Numbered from the stretch's first letter, positions 7,321 to 13,561 are shown. The stretch is 17,276 nt of DNA from Actinomycetes bacterium (GCA_021793335.1 JAJYSW010000044.1:1-17276), one strand, 5' to 3'. Notes: generated from the letters alone by a model not told the origin. Numbers and translations are program-made.

Positions 7321-8154
7321 GTGAGCAAGCTGCACCTGGCGCATTCGCCTTGCCCCAACGACACGTTCATCTACCACGCCTGGACGGCCGGGCTGCTCGA
7401 CGGCGCGCCACCGGTGCGACTGACGTTCGCCGACATCGACGTCACCAACACCGCGTGCGCGAAGGGCGAGTTCGACGTGGCCAAGGTGTCCTACGCGGCG
7501 CTGCCGTACCTCGGCGAGGAGTGGCGGTTGCTGCCGGCCGGCGGGGCGCTCGGGCGCGGCTGCGGGCCGCTGGTGCTCGCGAACGGCCGGTCCGATCGGG
7601 GCGGCATCGGCCGCGGCGGCACGAGGATCGCCGTGCCCTCGGATCGAAGCACCGCGTTCCTGCTGTTCAAGCTGTGGATGGACGAGATGGGCGGTGAGGA
7701 CGTCACGATCGAGGTCGTGCCGTTCGACCAGATCATGCCTGCGGTGCGGGCGGGCCGGTTCGACGCGGGACTGGTGATCCACGAGGCCCGATTCACTTAC
7801 CGCGAGTACGGGCTGCGGAGCGTCGTCGATCTCGGCGAATGGTGGGAGGGTTCGACCGGCGCTCCGATTCCGCTCGGCGCGGTCATCGCGAAGTCCGAGC
7901 TCGACGGCGAGGCGATCACCGAGACGATCCGGGCCTCTCTCGATCACGCTCGGGCCCACCCGGAGGCGAGCCGGGCCTATATCGCCGAGCACGCGCAGGA
8001 ACTGTCCGAAGAGGTGTGCCGCCGTCATATCGACCTGTACGTCAACGAATTCTCGCGTGAACTGGGCGCGGAGGGCCGCGCGGCGGTCGAGCGGCTCCTG
8101 TCGGGAGCGGCGGCGCTCGGCCTCGTCCCCGAGACCCGCGTCCGGGGCTTGTAA
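7321..8154 (+). CDS. mqnD: 1,4-dihydroxy-6-naphthoate synthase
   Basis: MqnD converts cyclic dehypoxanthinyl futalosine to 1,4-dihydroxy-6-naphthoate, the ring precursor of menaquinone. The 277-aa protein opens with the family signature LAHSPCPNDTF, continues with DVTKVS-like FDVAKVSYAALPYL, and has GLVIHEARFTY with H154, which aligns by position with the catalytic histidine described for the Thermus enzyme. The fold is that of periplasmic binding proteins, although it acts in the cytoplasm. The start is GTG at 7321, with AAGGAG 10 nt upstream inside mqnB, so translation is probably coupled. MqnA, MqnC and the downstream prenylation genes are not in this window. Confidence 0.93.
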   Translation: MSKLHLAHSPCPNDTFIYHAWTAGLLDGAPPVRLTFADIDVTNTACAKGEFDVAKVSYAALPYLGEEWRLLPAGGALGRGCGPLVLANGRSDRGGIGRGGTRIAVPSDRSTAFLLFKLWMDEMGGEDVTIEVVPFDQIMPAVRAGRFDAGLVIHEARFTYREYGLRSVVDLGEWWEGSTGAPIPLGAVIAKSELDGEAITETIRASLDHARAHPEASRAYIAEHAQELSEEVCRRHIDLYVNEFSRELGAEGRAAVERLLSGAAALGLVPETRVRGL

Positions 8155-8189
8155 TCTCCGCTCCAGACCGCCGAAGACCGCATCCCCCA

Positions 8190-8195
8190 TATTAT
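8190..8195 (+). promoter_or_regulatory. Candidate -10 box upstream of the cold-shock gene
   Basis: TATTAT, the best -10 hexamer in this part of the window, lies 6 nt before an ATG (8202) and about 150 nt before the cold-shock gene. A second candidate, TAGAGT at 8291-8296 with TTGATC 19 bp upstream, would give a leader of about 40 nt. Confidence 0.4.
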
Positions 8196-8201
8196 GAGCC
8201 C

Positions 8202-8381
8202 ATGGGAGGCGCGAGAGGGCGAGGTGCGATCATCGTGGCCGCCCGCGCACCGGTCGCCCGGATGGTTGATCCCTCGAACCGAGGTCGCGCTAGAGTTGAC
8301 GGACTTGTCAGTACCGTCCAGACGAGAATTTCGAGGTTGAGCCGTGCCCAGTGGCCGAGTGAAGTGGTTCGACGCCGATAA
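8202..8381 (+). CDS. Possible 59-aa ORF overlapping the start of the cold-shock gene
   Basis: An ATG 6 nt after TATTAT opens a 59-codon frame that ends at a TAA at 8379-8381, 38 nt inside the cold-shock gene in another frame. The product is basic (many Arg, few aromatic residues), begins MGGARGRGAIIVAARAP, and I recognise no family. It could be a translated leader that couples to or competes with cold-shock protein synthesis, or a chance frame in the 5' leader. The leaderless geometry is the only positive evidence. Confidence 0.25.
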   Translation: MGGARGRGAIIVAARAPVARMVDPSNRGRARVDGLVSTVQTRISRLSRAQWPSEVVRRR

Positions 8382-8742
8382 GGGATTCGGCTTCGTCTCC
8401 CGTGACGACGGGGGCAAGGACGTGTTCGTCCACCGCGACGCGCTGCCCGAAGGCGTCGAGGAGCTCGTCAAGGGCCAGAAGGTCGAGTACAGCATCATCG
8501 ACACCCGCCGTGGCGTGCAGGCGATGGGCGTCCACGTGATCACCTCGCCGCAGTCGTCCACGGCCCCGGCCTCCGAGAAGCCCAAGCGCTCGCCCGAGGA
8601 ACTGGGCAGCCTCCTCCAGGACATGATGGGCGTGCTCGAACAGCAGGTCATGCCGCCGCTGTCGCGCGGTCGGCGCCCCGACCGCAAGACGGGTGCGAAG
8701 ATCGCCGAGATGCTCCGAGCCGTCGCCGACGACCTGGGCTGA
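8344..8742 (+). CDS. Cold-shock-domain protein with C-terminal extension
   Basis: The N-terminal 67 residues form a cold-shock domain, an OB fold that binds single-stranded RNA or DNA: RNP1 is KGFGFVS at 13-19 and RNP2 is VFVH at 27-30. The 132-aa length exceeds the 65-70 aa of minimal Csp proteins. The extra part has a Ser/Thr/Pro linker, then a helical stretch rich in Met, Leu and Arg (PEELGSLLQDMMGVLEQQVM) found in a group of actinobacterial homologues. The start is GTG at 8344, with GAGGTTGA as a modest ribosome site. The leader is crossed by a 59-codon ORF. It follows mqnD by 189 bp and is probably transcribed separately. Confidence 0.93.
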   Translation: MPSGRVKWFDADKGFGFVSRDDGGKDVFVHRDALPEGVEELVKGQKVEYSIIDTRRGVQAMGVHVITSPQSSTAPASEKPKRSPEELGSLLQDMMGVLEQQVMPPLSRGRRPDRKTGAKIAEMLRAVADDLG

Positions 8743-8762
8743 CCGCGCCTGCTCCGGCGGTC
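8741..8762 (+). terminator. Weak candidate terminator after the cold-shock gene
   Basis: GACCGC and GCGGTC form perfect 6-bp arms around a 10-nt loop, starting within the stop codon. There is no T-tract. Confidence 0.25.
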
Positions 8763-8876
8763 CGCGCCGTTCACAGTCGCAGGCTCGCCCGGTCCGGGGC
8801 CGGCCCCGCTCGCGATCTCCGGCTCGAATGGACCTCATTTCGATGCTCGCCTTCCGTCGGCGCGCGCGGCACGACG

Positions 8877-8882
8877 TAGTCT
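8877..8882 (+). promoter_or_regulatory. -10 box of larE (leaderless)
   Basis: TAGTCT followed by 6 nt and the GTG start at 8889. There is no ribosome site upstream of the start codon. Confidence 0.5.
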
Positions 8883-8888
8883 CGTAGC

Positions 8889-9728
8889 GTGACCTTCCAG
8901 GCTGACCGTGTGCATGTACTGCTCGAACGGCTCTCTTCGCTTCCTTCGCTGCTGGTCGCTTTCTCCGGCGGTGTCGATTCGGCGTTCCTGCTGGCCGCCG
9001 CCGTCCGCGCGCTCGGCCCCGAGCGCGTCGAGGCCGCCACCGCCGTCTCGCCGGCGGTGCCGCCGAGCGAGCTCGAGCAGGCCGAGGGCTTCGCAGTCGG
9101 CCTCGGCGTCGTCCACCACGCGCCGGCCACCGACGAGCTCGCGCGCGAAGGCTACCGCCGCAACGCCGGCGATCGCTGCTTCTTCTGCAAGACCGAACTG
9201 ATGAGCGTCCTCGCTCCTCTGGCCGAGCGGCGCGGGATCGCGGCGATCGCCACCGGCACCAATGCCGACGATCTGGTGGCCGGGTTCCGGCCCGGCATCC
9301 GCGCCGCCGCCACGGCGGGTGCGATCACGCCTTTGGCCGATGCGGAACTGACCAAGGACCAGATCCGAGCGGTCTCGAAGGAATGGGGCCTGCCGACGTG
9401 GGACAAACCGGCCGCGGCGTGCCTGTCGAGCCGGATCGCCTACGGCATCGAGGTCACCGCCCCGGGGCTGCGGCGCGTGGCCGCCGCCGAGGCGGCGTTG
9501 CGCAGTGCGTTGCGGGCGGCGGGCATCCCGGTCCGGAATCTGCGGGTGCGGGACTTGGGCGGCGACACCGCGAAGGTCGAGATCGACTCGGAGCTGGTGG
9601 AGGCCGTGGCGGCGCGAGCAGAGGTGCTCGCCGCCGTCGAGGGCTTCGCGGAGGTGCGGCTCGACGAGCGCGGCTTCCGCTCGGGCTCGATGAACGAACT
9701 GCTGCCGAATCCCGAACGCTACCGGTGA
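8889..9728 (+). CDS. larE: ATP-dependent sacrificial sulfur transferase LarE
   Basis: LarE activates carboxylates of the pyridinium intermediate with ATP and donates sulfur during synthesis of the nickel-pincer cofactor of lactate racemase. The 279-aa protein has the PP-loop SGGVDS at 26-31, RCFFCKTEL near 96-104, and TGTNADD at about 122-128. KPAAACLSS carries C178, which corresponds in position to the sacrificial cysteine of Lactobacillus LarE (Cys176), so it is probably the one-sulfur-per-protein type. GSMNELL closes the C-terminus. No larA, larB or larC is in the window; they may lie elsewhere, or the protein may serve another sulfur transfer. The GTG start is leaderless. Confidence 0.9.
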   Translation: MTFQADRVHVLLERLSSLPSLLVAFSGGVDSAFLLAAAVRALGPERVEAATAVSPAVPPSELEQAEGFAVGLGVVHHAPATDELAREGYRRNAGDRCFFCKTELMSVLAPLAERRGIAAIATGTNADDLVAGFRPGIRAAATAGAITPLADAELTKDQIRAVSKEWGLPTWDKPAAACLSSRIAYGIEVTAPGLRRVAAAEAALRSALRAAGIPVRNLRVRDLGGDTAKVEIDSELVEAVAARAEVLAAVEGFAEVRLDERGFRSGSMNELLPNPERYR

Positions 9729-9763
9729 GCTCGCGCCCGTCCGGGTCGCGGGCAGCGGCGGCG

Positions 9764-9777
9764 GGCGGAGCGCCGCC
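9764..9777 (+). terminator. Candidate larE terminator hairpin
   Basis: GGCGG and CCGCC pair around AGCG, 36 bp after the larE stop; no T-run follows. Confidence 0.3.
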
Positions 9778-10014
9778 TCGCTTCGGGCGTGTGGCATGGA
9801 GGTCCGGTGAGGCGGGGCAACGGTGATCGTCAGTGGAGGATGAGTCCGAAGCGACCGCCTCACCGGGTCCATAACCCCTCGGGAACCCCTCATTCCCCGA
9901 GACCTTCACCGTGGGGCACCAGCCTGAGCCCGCCCTGAAGCATTCCTGCCAATTCCCTGAGACGGGGGTATTCATCGCATAACGTCTCGTATTCGACTTT
10001 CTATGTTCAATAGG

Positions 10015-10113
10015 ATGAATGAACCAGGGCCGATGTCGGTACGGCCGGTGTGCTGCACCGAGGTGACGCGAGGCACGCACGATGCGGTTCCGGGCCGCGG
10101 AGGCCCCCGATAA
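10015..10113 (+). CDS. Possible 32-aa leaderless ORF upstream of the 73-aa gene
   Basis: TATGTT (10002-10007) lies 7 nt before the ATG, the same geometry as the clear leaderless genes here. The 32-aa product begins MNEPGPMSVRPVCCTEV and contains a Cys-Cys pair. Its TAA stop overlaps the -10 box TAAACT of the next gene, so transcription from the upstream promoter would translate across the downstream one. It could be a leader peptide, a tiny protein or chance. I recognise no family. Confidence 0.3.
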   Translation: MNEPGPMSVRPVCCTEVTRGTHDAVPGRGGPR

Positions 10114-10116
10114 ACT
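10111..10116 (+). promoter_or_regulatory. -10 box of the 73-aa gene (leaderless)
   Basis: TAAACT followed by 7 nt and ATG at 10124. It overlaps the stop codon of the preceding small ORF. Confidence 0.45.
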
Positions 10117-10123
10117 CCTGGTC

Positions 10124-10345
10124 ATGACCGATGAGAAGCAGGCCGCCAAGCCGGCCGAGAAGGACGTCAAGACCCGCAGCCGTCCGGTGAAGCCGGGCTA
10201 CCTGGAGATCGGCGAGTTCACCGCCGGGGTCATGGGCGCCCCGTCACCGTTCGGCAAATCGAACTTCCCGCTGCCGATCAAGGCCATCCACTATGACCGT
10301 TCCGAGCCGGTGCCCGAGCGCATCCTCGACGAGGAGCGCCGCTGA
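10124..10345 (+). CDS. Unrecognised 73-aa hydrophilic protein
   Basis: The product has a Lys/Glu-rich N-terminus (MTDEKQAAKPAEKDVKTRSR), a central less charged stretch around GYLEIGEFTAGVMGAPSPFG and FPLPIKAIHYDRSEPV, and ends DEERR. There is no signal peptide, membrane helix or cysteine. The ATG at 10124 follows a -10 box by 7 nt; the frame is open to an earlier ATG at 10082, which has no support. The segment GYLEIGEFTAG resembles leaders of lasso peptides, but no Asp or Glu stands at positions 7-9 after the would-be cleavage site and no processing genes are near, so that reading is weak. The function is unknown. Confidence 0.6.
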   Translation: MTDEKQAAKPAEKDVKTRSRPVKPGYLEIGEFTAGVMGAPSPFGKSNFPLPIKAIHYDRSEPVPERILDEERR

Positions 10346-10530
10346 GCCACGGAGCCGAGTGACCGCAGACCCTTTGCGCGACCATGGCACTGCAATATAT
10401 CGCCCAAGTTTTATAAGAAAATTTCATAGGTGGTAGGTGCTTGTGCACACGGAGCGTCGTGCGCCTTCAAGGTCGCCCGCGAAGCGCCGAACGGCTCCGG
10501 CCCCCGTACAACCCCGGAGGAGACAACGCA
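10346..10530. promoter_or_regulatory. AT-rich upstream region of the amylase-pullulanase remnant
   Basis: Around 10391-10433 the sequence is unusually AT-rich for this window (TATAT, GTTTTATAAGAAAATTTCATAGG). TTGCGC at 10374-10379, 16 bp before TATATC (10396-10401), is a possible promoter. It probably was the control region of the now broken gene; whether it still works is unknown. Confidence 0.3.
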
Positions 10531-11326
10531 ATGCGGCGTACCACCCGATACGCGGCGGGGGTGCTGGTCTCTGCGCCGGCACTCACCGCCTGCACCGCCC
10601 GGACGGCCCTCCCGAAGACGAGTCGCCCGGGGAGGACGGACCCGGCGATGCCCGACCCGCGGCGCACGCGGCCGTCCCGGACGACGCGGCCGAACAGTTC
10701 CACTTCGCCATGACCGGCCGCTTCGCCGACGGCGACCCGTCCAATAACACCGGCGGCGTCGACGGCGACCCGCTCGACCACGGCTTCGACCCCACGCAAC
10801 GGTAGTCCTACCAAGGCGGCGACCTCGCGGGCGTCGAGCAACGGCTTCGGCATCGGCCTGCCGCCGGCGTGGACGAGCGAGGACAAGTGGCCGATCGCCG
10901 AACACGGGCCCTGACACGGATCGCAGCCGACGTGCGAGGACATCGAGCTGGCGAGCGCACGGTACGCGGAGCTGCTGCCGATCGCGTCGTCGACATCGGC
11001 GGTCGGCCTCGGGGAGGCCGTGGCCGAGCGGGTCCCGTTCCCGCTCTCGGGCACGGGCGAGAGGCCCGGGGTCATCACGATGACGATCGACATGACCGGT
11101 ACCGGCGATGCGTTCGAGCAGTTGACGGTGGTCTTCAACACCACTCCCGAGACGGTCGGGCCAGACCACGGAGAGCCTGGCGGAGACCGGCGCCGAACTG
11201 CACCCGGTGCTGACCGGATCGGCCGAGGAGGCGTTCGCCGACGCCGCATTCGACGCCGCCGCGTTCGCCGACCGGACGGGGACGTTCACGGTCCCGGGGA
11301 GGACGGTGGCAGTGCGCGCCGGCTGA
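10531..11326 (+). pseudogene. Remnant of a secreted alpha-amylase/pullulanase (GH13), internally deleted and frameshifted
   Basis: AGGAG precedes an ATG that starts a lipoprotein-like signal (VLVSAPALTAC, Cys21). After a frameshift near 10600, the next frame reads EQFHFAMTGRFADGDPSNN, GDPLDHGFDPT, a TAG stop (10803), then YQGGDLAGVEQRL. This is the opening of the GH13 domain in bifunctional amylase-pullulanases. At about 10837 the frame changes and the text jumps to the far end of a pullulanase: NGFGIGLPPAWTSEDKWP, a TGA (10912), DIELASARYAELL, RVPFPLSGTGERPGVITM, LTVVFNTTPETV. A further frameshift near 11156 is followed by ELHPVLTG and the terminal TGTFTVPGRTVAV, then TGA. An intact protein is well over 1,000 residues; about 265 codons remain. 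Family assignment is from remembered conserved motifs and should be confirmed by alignment. Confidence 0.85.
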
Positions 11327-11398
11327 ACCGGTGACCGGACCGATCGGCTCCGTAGCTAACGATTCGGACCTTGACAGACCAGGAATACTAAGGGGTAC

Positions 11399-11413
11399 TT
11401 CAGGATCCCTGAA
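11399..11413. promoter_or_regulatory. Short inverted repeat before the 16-bp hairpin
   Basis: TTCAGG-ATC-CCTGAA, perfect 6-bp arms. It touches the left arm of the hairpin at 11412. It could be a protein site or part of a compound structure. Confidence 0.35.
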
Positions 11414-11446
11414 ACCGGGGCGGACGCTGAGCGCCCGTCCCGGTTT
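11412..11446. terminator. Strong hairpin between the pseudogene and the P/Q/G/Y-rich membrane protein gene
   Basis: A 16-nt left arm (11412-11427) pairs with 11431-11446 around a TGA loop, with one G-U pair and one A-C mismatch. The ends are AAACCGGG and CCCGGTTT. The stem is near-symmetrical, so it could stop transcription in both directions; the plus-strand tail is only mildly T-rich. Confidence 0.65.
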
Positions 11447-11541
11447 ATCGTCTCCGTCTCGACGGGGTGCGGCACGGCCCCGGCGGGCGCCGCTCCGGCG
11501 GACACGGGCCGTCGGCACCTGCACCTGTGGAAAAACCCGGA

Positions 11542-11547
11542 TACGAT
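11542..11547 (+). promoter_or_regulatory. -10 box of the P/Q/G/Y-rich membrane protein gene (leaderless)
   Basis: TACGAT followed by 7 nt and ATG at 11555; no ribosome site. Confidence 0.5.
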
Positions 11548-11554
11548 TCGTGGC

Positions 11555-12553
11555 ATGACATACCCCCCGCAAGGCCAGCCGGGCGACCCTTACGGCCAGC
11601 AGCAGCCGTACGGCCAGCCGCCCGCCGACGGCTACGCCCCCGGCCAGGTGGGCCCTGGCCACGGCGCGCAGATGCCCCAGTACACGCAGCCCGACATGGG
11701 GCAGGGCGCGTATCCGCCTCCTCAGCAGGGATACGTCTCGCAACCGGGGTACGCGCCGCAACAGGGCTTCCCCGATCCGTACGGGCAGTACGGGCCGCCG
11801 CCGGTGCAGCCGACCCGCAAAGGCGGCGCGGGCACGGCCGTGCTCATCATCGTGACCCTCGTCCTGATGGTCGGCGCCGGTGTCGCCGGGTATCTGATCC
11901 TGGGCGATGACGACGAGGCCACCACGACCGCGGGCGACGACACCACCAGCGAGACCACCGAAGAGGCCCCCGACGAGGGCACCGACGAGAACGGTGAGGA
12001 GGACGCTCCTCCGCCGCCCGAGCCGGACACCGACGCCTTGACCGTGGCCTCGCTGGGGGCCGTGACGCCGAATCCGGGCGCCTCGTGGGAGTTCTACGAC
12101 GGTCCCGGCGCCAACGGGAACCTCAGCACCGACGCGCACGCCTACTACATCCGCCACACCGATAGCTGGATCTCCTACCTGGAGGTCGGCATGGTCAACT
12201 CGGCGTATCTGGCCTACGACCCCGCCGATCTCCGCGGCAGCGCCGACGGGGCGATGGACACGTGGACCTCGGGCTTCGCCTTCGGGAGCACCGAGGGCCT
12301 CGAAGTCGCGGCGACCACGCTCACCGACGTGGAGGTCGACGGGCGGCCGGGAGTGCTGGCGGAGACGACCGTGTCGTGGACGTCCAGCGAGCACACGCCC
12401 GACCTCTACGAGGACATCGCGATCCTGATGGTGGACGTGGACGGCGTCAACGGCTTCATCGGGCTGGCGAGCGTGCCCGAGTCCGGGACCGAGGCGCGGC
12501 AGGCGGCGATCGACGCGCTGCTGGCCACCACGTTCGAAGGCGAGACCGCTTAG
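11555..12553 (+). CDS. Single-pass membrane protein with P/Q/G/Y-rich cytoplasmic tail and secreted domain
   Basis: The first 85 residues are a low-complexity Pro/Gln/Gly/Tyr tail (repeats such as DPYGQ, QPYGQPP, PQQGY), followed by a basic TRKGG. One transmembrane helix lies at about 94-116 (TAVLIIVTLVLMVGAGVAGYLIL). Outside the cell come an acidic Thr/Glu/Asp linker (119-160) and a folded domain to residue 332 with WEFYDGPGANGNLSTDAHAY and repeated Trp/Tyr positions. This is a common actinobacterial architecture for envelope proteins; the tail may be disordered or self-associating. I do not recognise the extracellular domain. There is no cysteine outside, so it is not a lipoprotein. The start is leaderless and it lies behind the hairpin, hence monocistronic. 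Confidence 0.88.
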   Translation: MTYPPQGQPGDPYGQQQPYGQPPADGYAPGQVGPGHGAQMPQYTQPDMGQGAYPPPQQGYVSQPGYAPQQGFPDPYGQYGPPPVQPTRKGGAGTAVLIIVTLVLMVGAGVAGYLILGDDDEATTTAGDDTTSETTEEAPDEGTDENGEEDAPPPPEPDTDALTVASLGAVTPNPGASWEFYDGPGANGNLSTDAHAYYIRHTDSWISYLEVGMVNSAYLAYDPADLRGSADGAMDTWTSGFAFGSTEGLEVAATTLTDVEVDGRPGVLAETTVSWTSSEHTPDLYEDIAILMVDVDGVNGFIGLASVPESGTEARQAAIDALLATTFEGETA

Positions 12554-12915
12554 CCTGGTTTTCGACCTTCCGGCGCTCGCCGGGGGCGGGAGCGCAAGTG
12601 TTCCGCCGGTCCGACTGCCGCTGACCGTGCACCGCTCGGCGTTCTTCAGGAATTCTGCGCCACCGGCCGCTCGAAACGAGGCCCCGTCGGTACTCCATGG
12701 CCCTGTGGTGACCGAATAGGCCGTATCGAGCATGGCCCGATGCGCTCGGCTGCGGCCCAGTAGACGCCGAACAGCGACGACGAGGTTCGCGGGCGCTCCA
12801 CCGGGCCGCATCGCGGTATGTCGGCACACGCACATCGAATACCGCGGCCGGAGGAGGCGGGGTGCAGTCCAGACCAAGGGACGGCCCGGCGCACTCATTC
12901 CGACGCACCCGAAAT
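12554..12915. other. Unassigned spacer upstream of the acetyltransferase gene
   Basis: I see no convincing gene on either strand. CCGGCG-CT-CGCCGG at 12570-12583 is a perfect hairpin suitable for ending the membrane-protein transcript. The remainder is ordinary high-GC sequence with no recognisable domain in any frame. Confidence 0.5.
12570..12583 (+). terminator. Candidate terminator of the membrane-protein gene
   Basis: Perfect 6-bp arms CCGGCG/CGCCGG with a 2-nt centre, 17 bp past the stop codon. No T-run follows. Confidence 0.4.
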
Positions 12916-12947
12916 CCCCAGGAACGTACGCTCGTACACTGCTGGGG
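12916..12947. promoter_or_regulatory. 32-bp interrupted palindrome, probable operator
   Basis: The outer arms CCCCAG (12916-12921) and CTGGGG (12942-12947) and the inner arms GTACG (12926-12930) and CGTAC (12933-12937) share one centre, at 12931/12932. The inner part covers the position expected for the -35 box of the TAGGGT promoter, so a bound protein would block or direct RNA polymerase. Confidence 0.6.
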
Positions 12948-12948
12948 C

Positions 12949-12954
12949 TAGGGT
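12949..12954 (+). promoter_or_regulatory. -10 box of the acetyltransferase gene (leaderless)
   Basis: TAGGGT followed by 7 nt and ATG at 12962. The -35 position (12926-12931) reads GTACGC and lies in the palindrome. Confidence 0.5.
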
Positions 12955-12961
12955 CGGTGCC

Positions 12962-13540
12962 ATGGCCGATCGCTTCGCAGGGGACCCGCGCACGAACTAC
13001 GAGCGGATGATCGCCGGCGACCACTACATCGCCGACGACCCGGAGATCGGCGATCGGCTGGAACGCGCCGCTCGGTTGGCGGCCCGGTACCGGGCCGCGG
13101 CCGTCGACGACCCCGAGGCGGCCCGCTCGGTCCTGGTCGAGCTCCTCGGCGGGCTCGGTGAGGGCGCACAAGTGCGGGCGCCGCTGTTCGTCGACTACGG
13201 GACCAACATCGCGATCGGGGCCCGCACGTTCGTCAACTACAACCTGACCGCACTGGACGTCGCGCCGATCGCGATCGGCGCGGACTGCCAGATCGGCCCG
13301 AGCGTGCAGCTGCTCACCCCGACGCACCCGCTCGAACCGGGGCCCAGGCGCGACAAGCTCGAAGCGGCGCGGCCGATCACCATCGGGGACAACGTCTGGA
13401 TCGGGGGCGGGGCCATCGTCCTGCCCGGGGTGACCGTCGGGGACGACAGCGTCATCGGCGCCGGCGCGGTCGTCACCAAGGACGTCCCCTCCGGCGTGGT
13501 GGCTCTGGGCAACCCGGCGCGCGTCGTCCGGTCCCTGTGA
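12962..13540 (+). CDS. Maltose/galactoside-type O-acetyltransferase (hexapeptide repeat)
   Basis: This enzyme type moves acetyl from acetyl-CoA to a sugar hydroxyl. The 192-aa protein begins with the helical maltose-acetyltransferase domain (NYERMIAGDHYIADDPE; later ARYRAAAVDD), followed by left-handed beta-helix hexapeptide repeats: VDYGTNIAIGARTFVNYN, IAIGADCQIGPSV, ITIGDNVWIGGGA and VIGAGAVVTKDVP. H122 in LLTPTHPL matches the catalytic histidine of LacA/Maa. The physiological sugar cannot be told; Maa and LacA share this layout. The frame is open to 12818, but the family N-terminus and the -10 box 7 nt upstream support 12962. The Nudix gene follows 56 bp after its stop. Confidence 0.9.
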   Translation: MADRFAGDPRTNYERMIAGDHYIADDPEIGDRLERAARLAARYRAAAVDDPEAARSVLVELLGGLGEGAQVRAPLFVDYGTNIAIGARTFVNYNLTALDVAPIAIGADCQIGPSVQLLTPTHPLEPGPRRDKLEAARPITIGDNVWIGGGAIVLPGVTVGDDSVIGAGAVVTKDVPSGVVALGNPARVVRSL

Positions 13541-13561
13541 AGGGCCCCTTCGGATATGGCG

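Larger units (their letters stand above)
9729..10123. other. Long upstream region between larE and the 73-aa gene
   Basis: These 395 bases hold two hairpin candidates for the end of larE (GGCGG/CCGCC at 9764-9777, and CTCGGGAA against TTCCCCGAG at 9878-9901 with one bulge), an AT-richer patch around 9968-10016, and a 32-codon leaderless ORF (10015-10113). No recognisable longer gene is present on either strand. Confidence 0.5.

Noticed and set aside
9454..10170. Minus-strand frame with a DUF397-like WQECFRAGSGWC segment
   Set aside because: The resemblance is limited to a few residues, the start lacks support, and the frame continues through the 3' end of larE on the opposite strand.
12818..12961. 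A longer acetyltransferase start at 12818
   Set aside because: It would translate through the palindrome and promoter, and the family N-terminus begins at 12962.
11135..13327. A 730-aa minus-strand open frame
   Set aside because: It runs antisense to the pseudogene end, the membrane protein and the acetyltransferase, is dominated by Arg/Gly/Val, and has no recognisable domain. It is a high-GC shadow.
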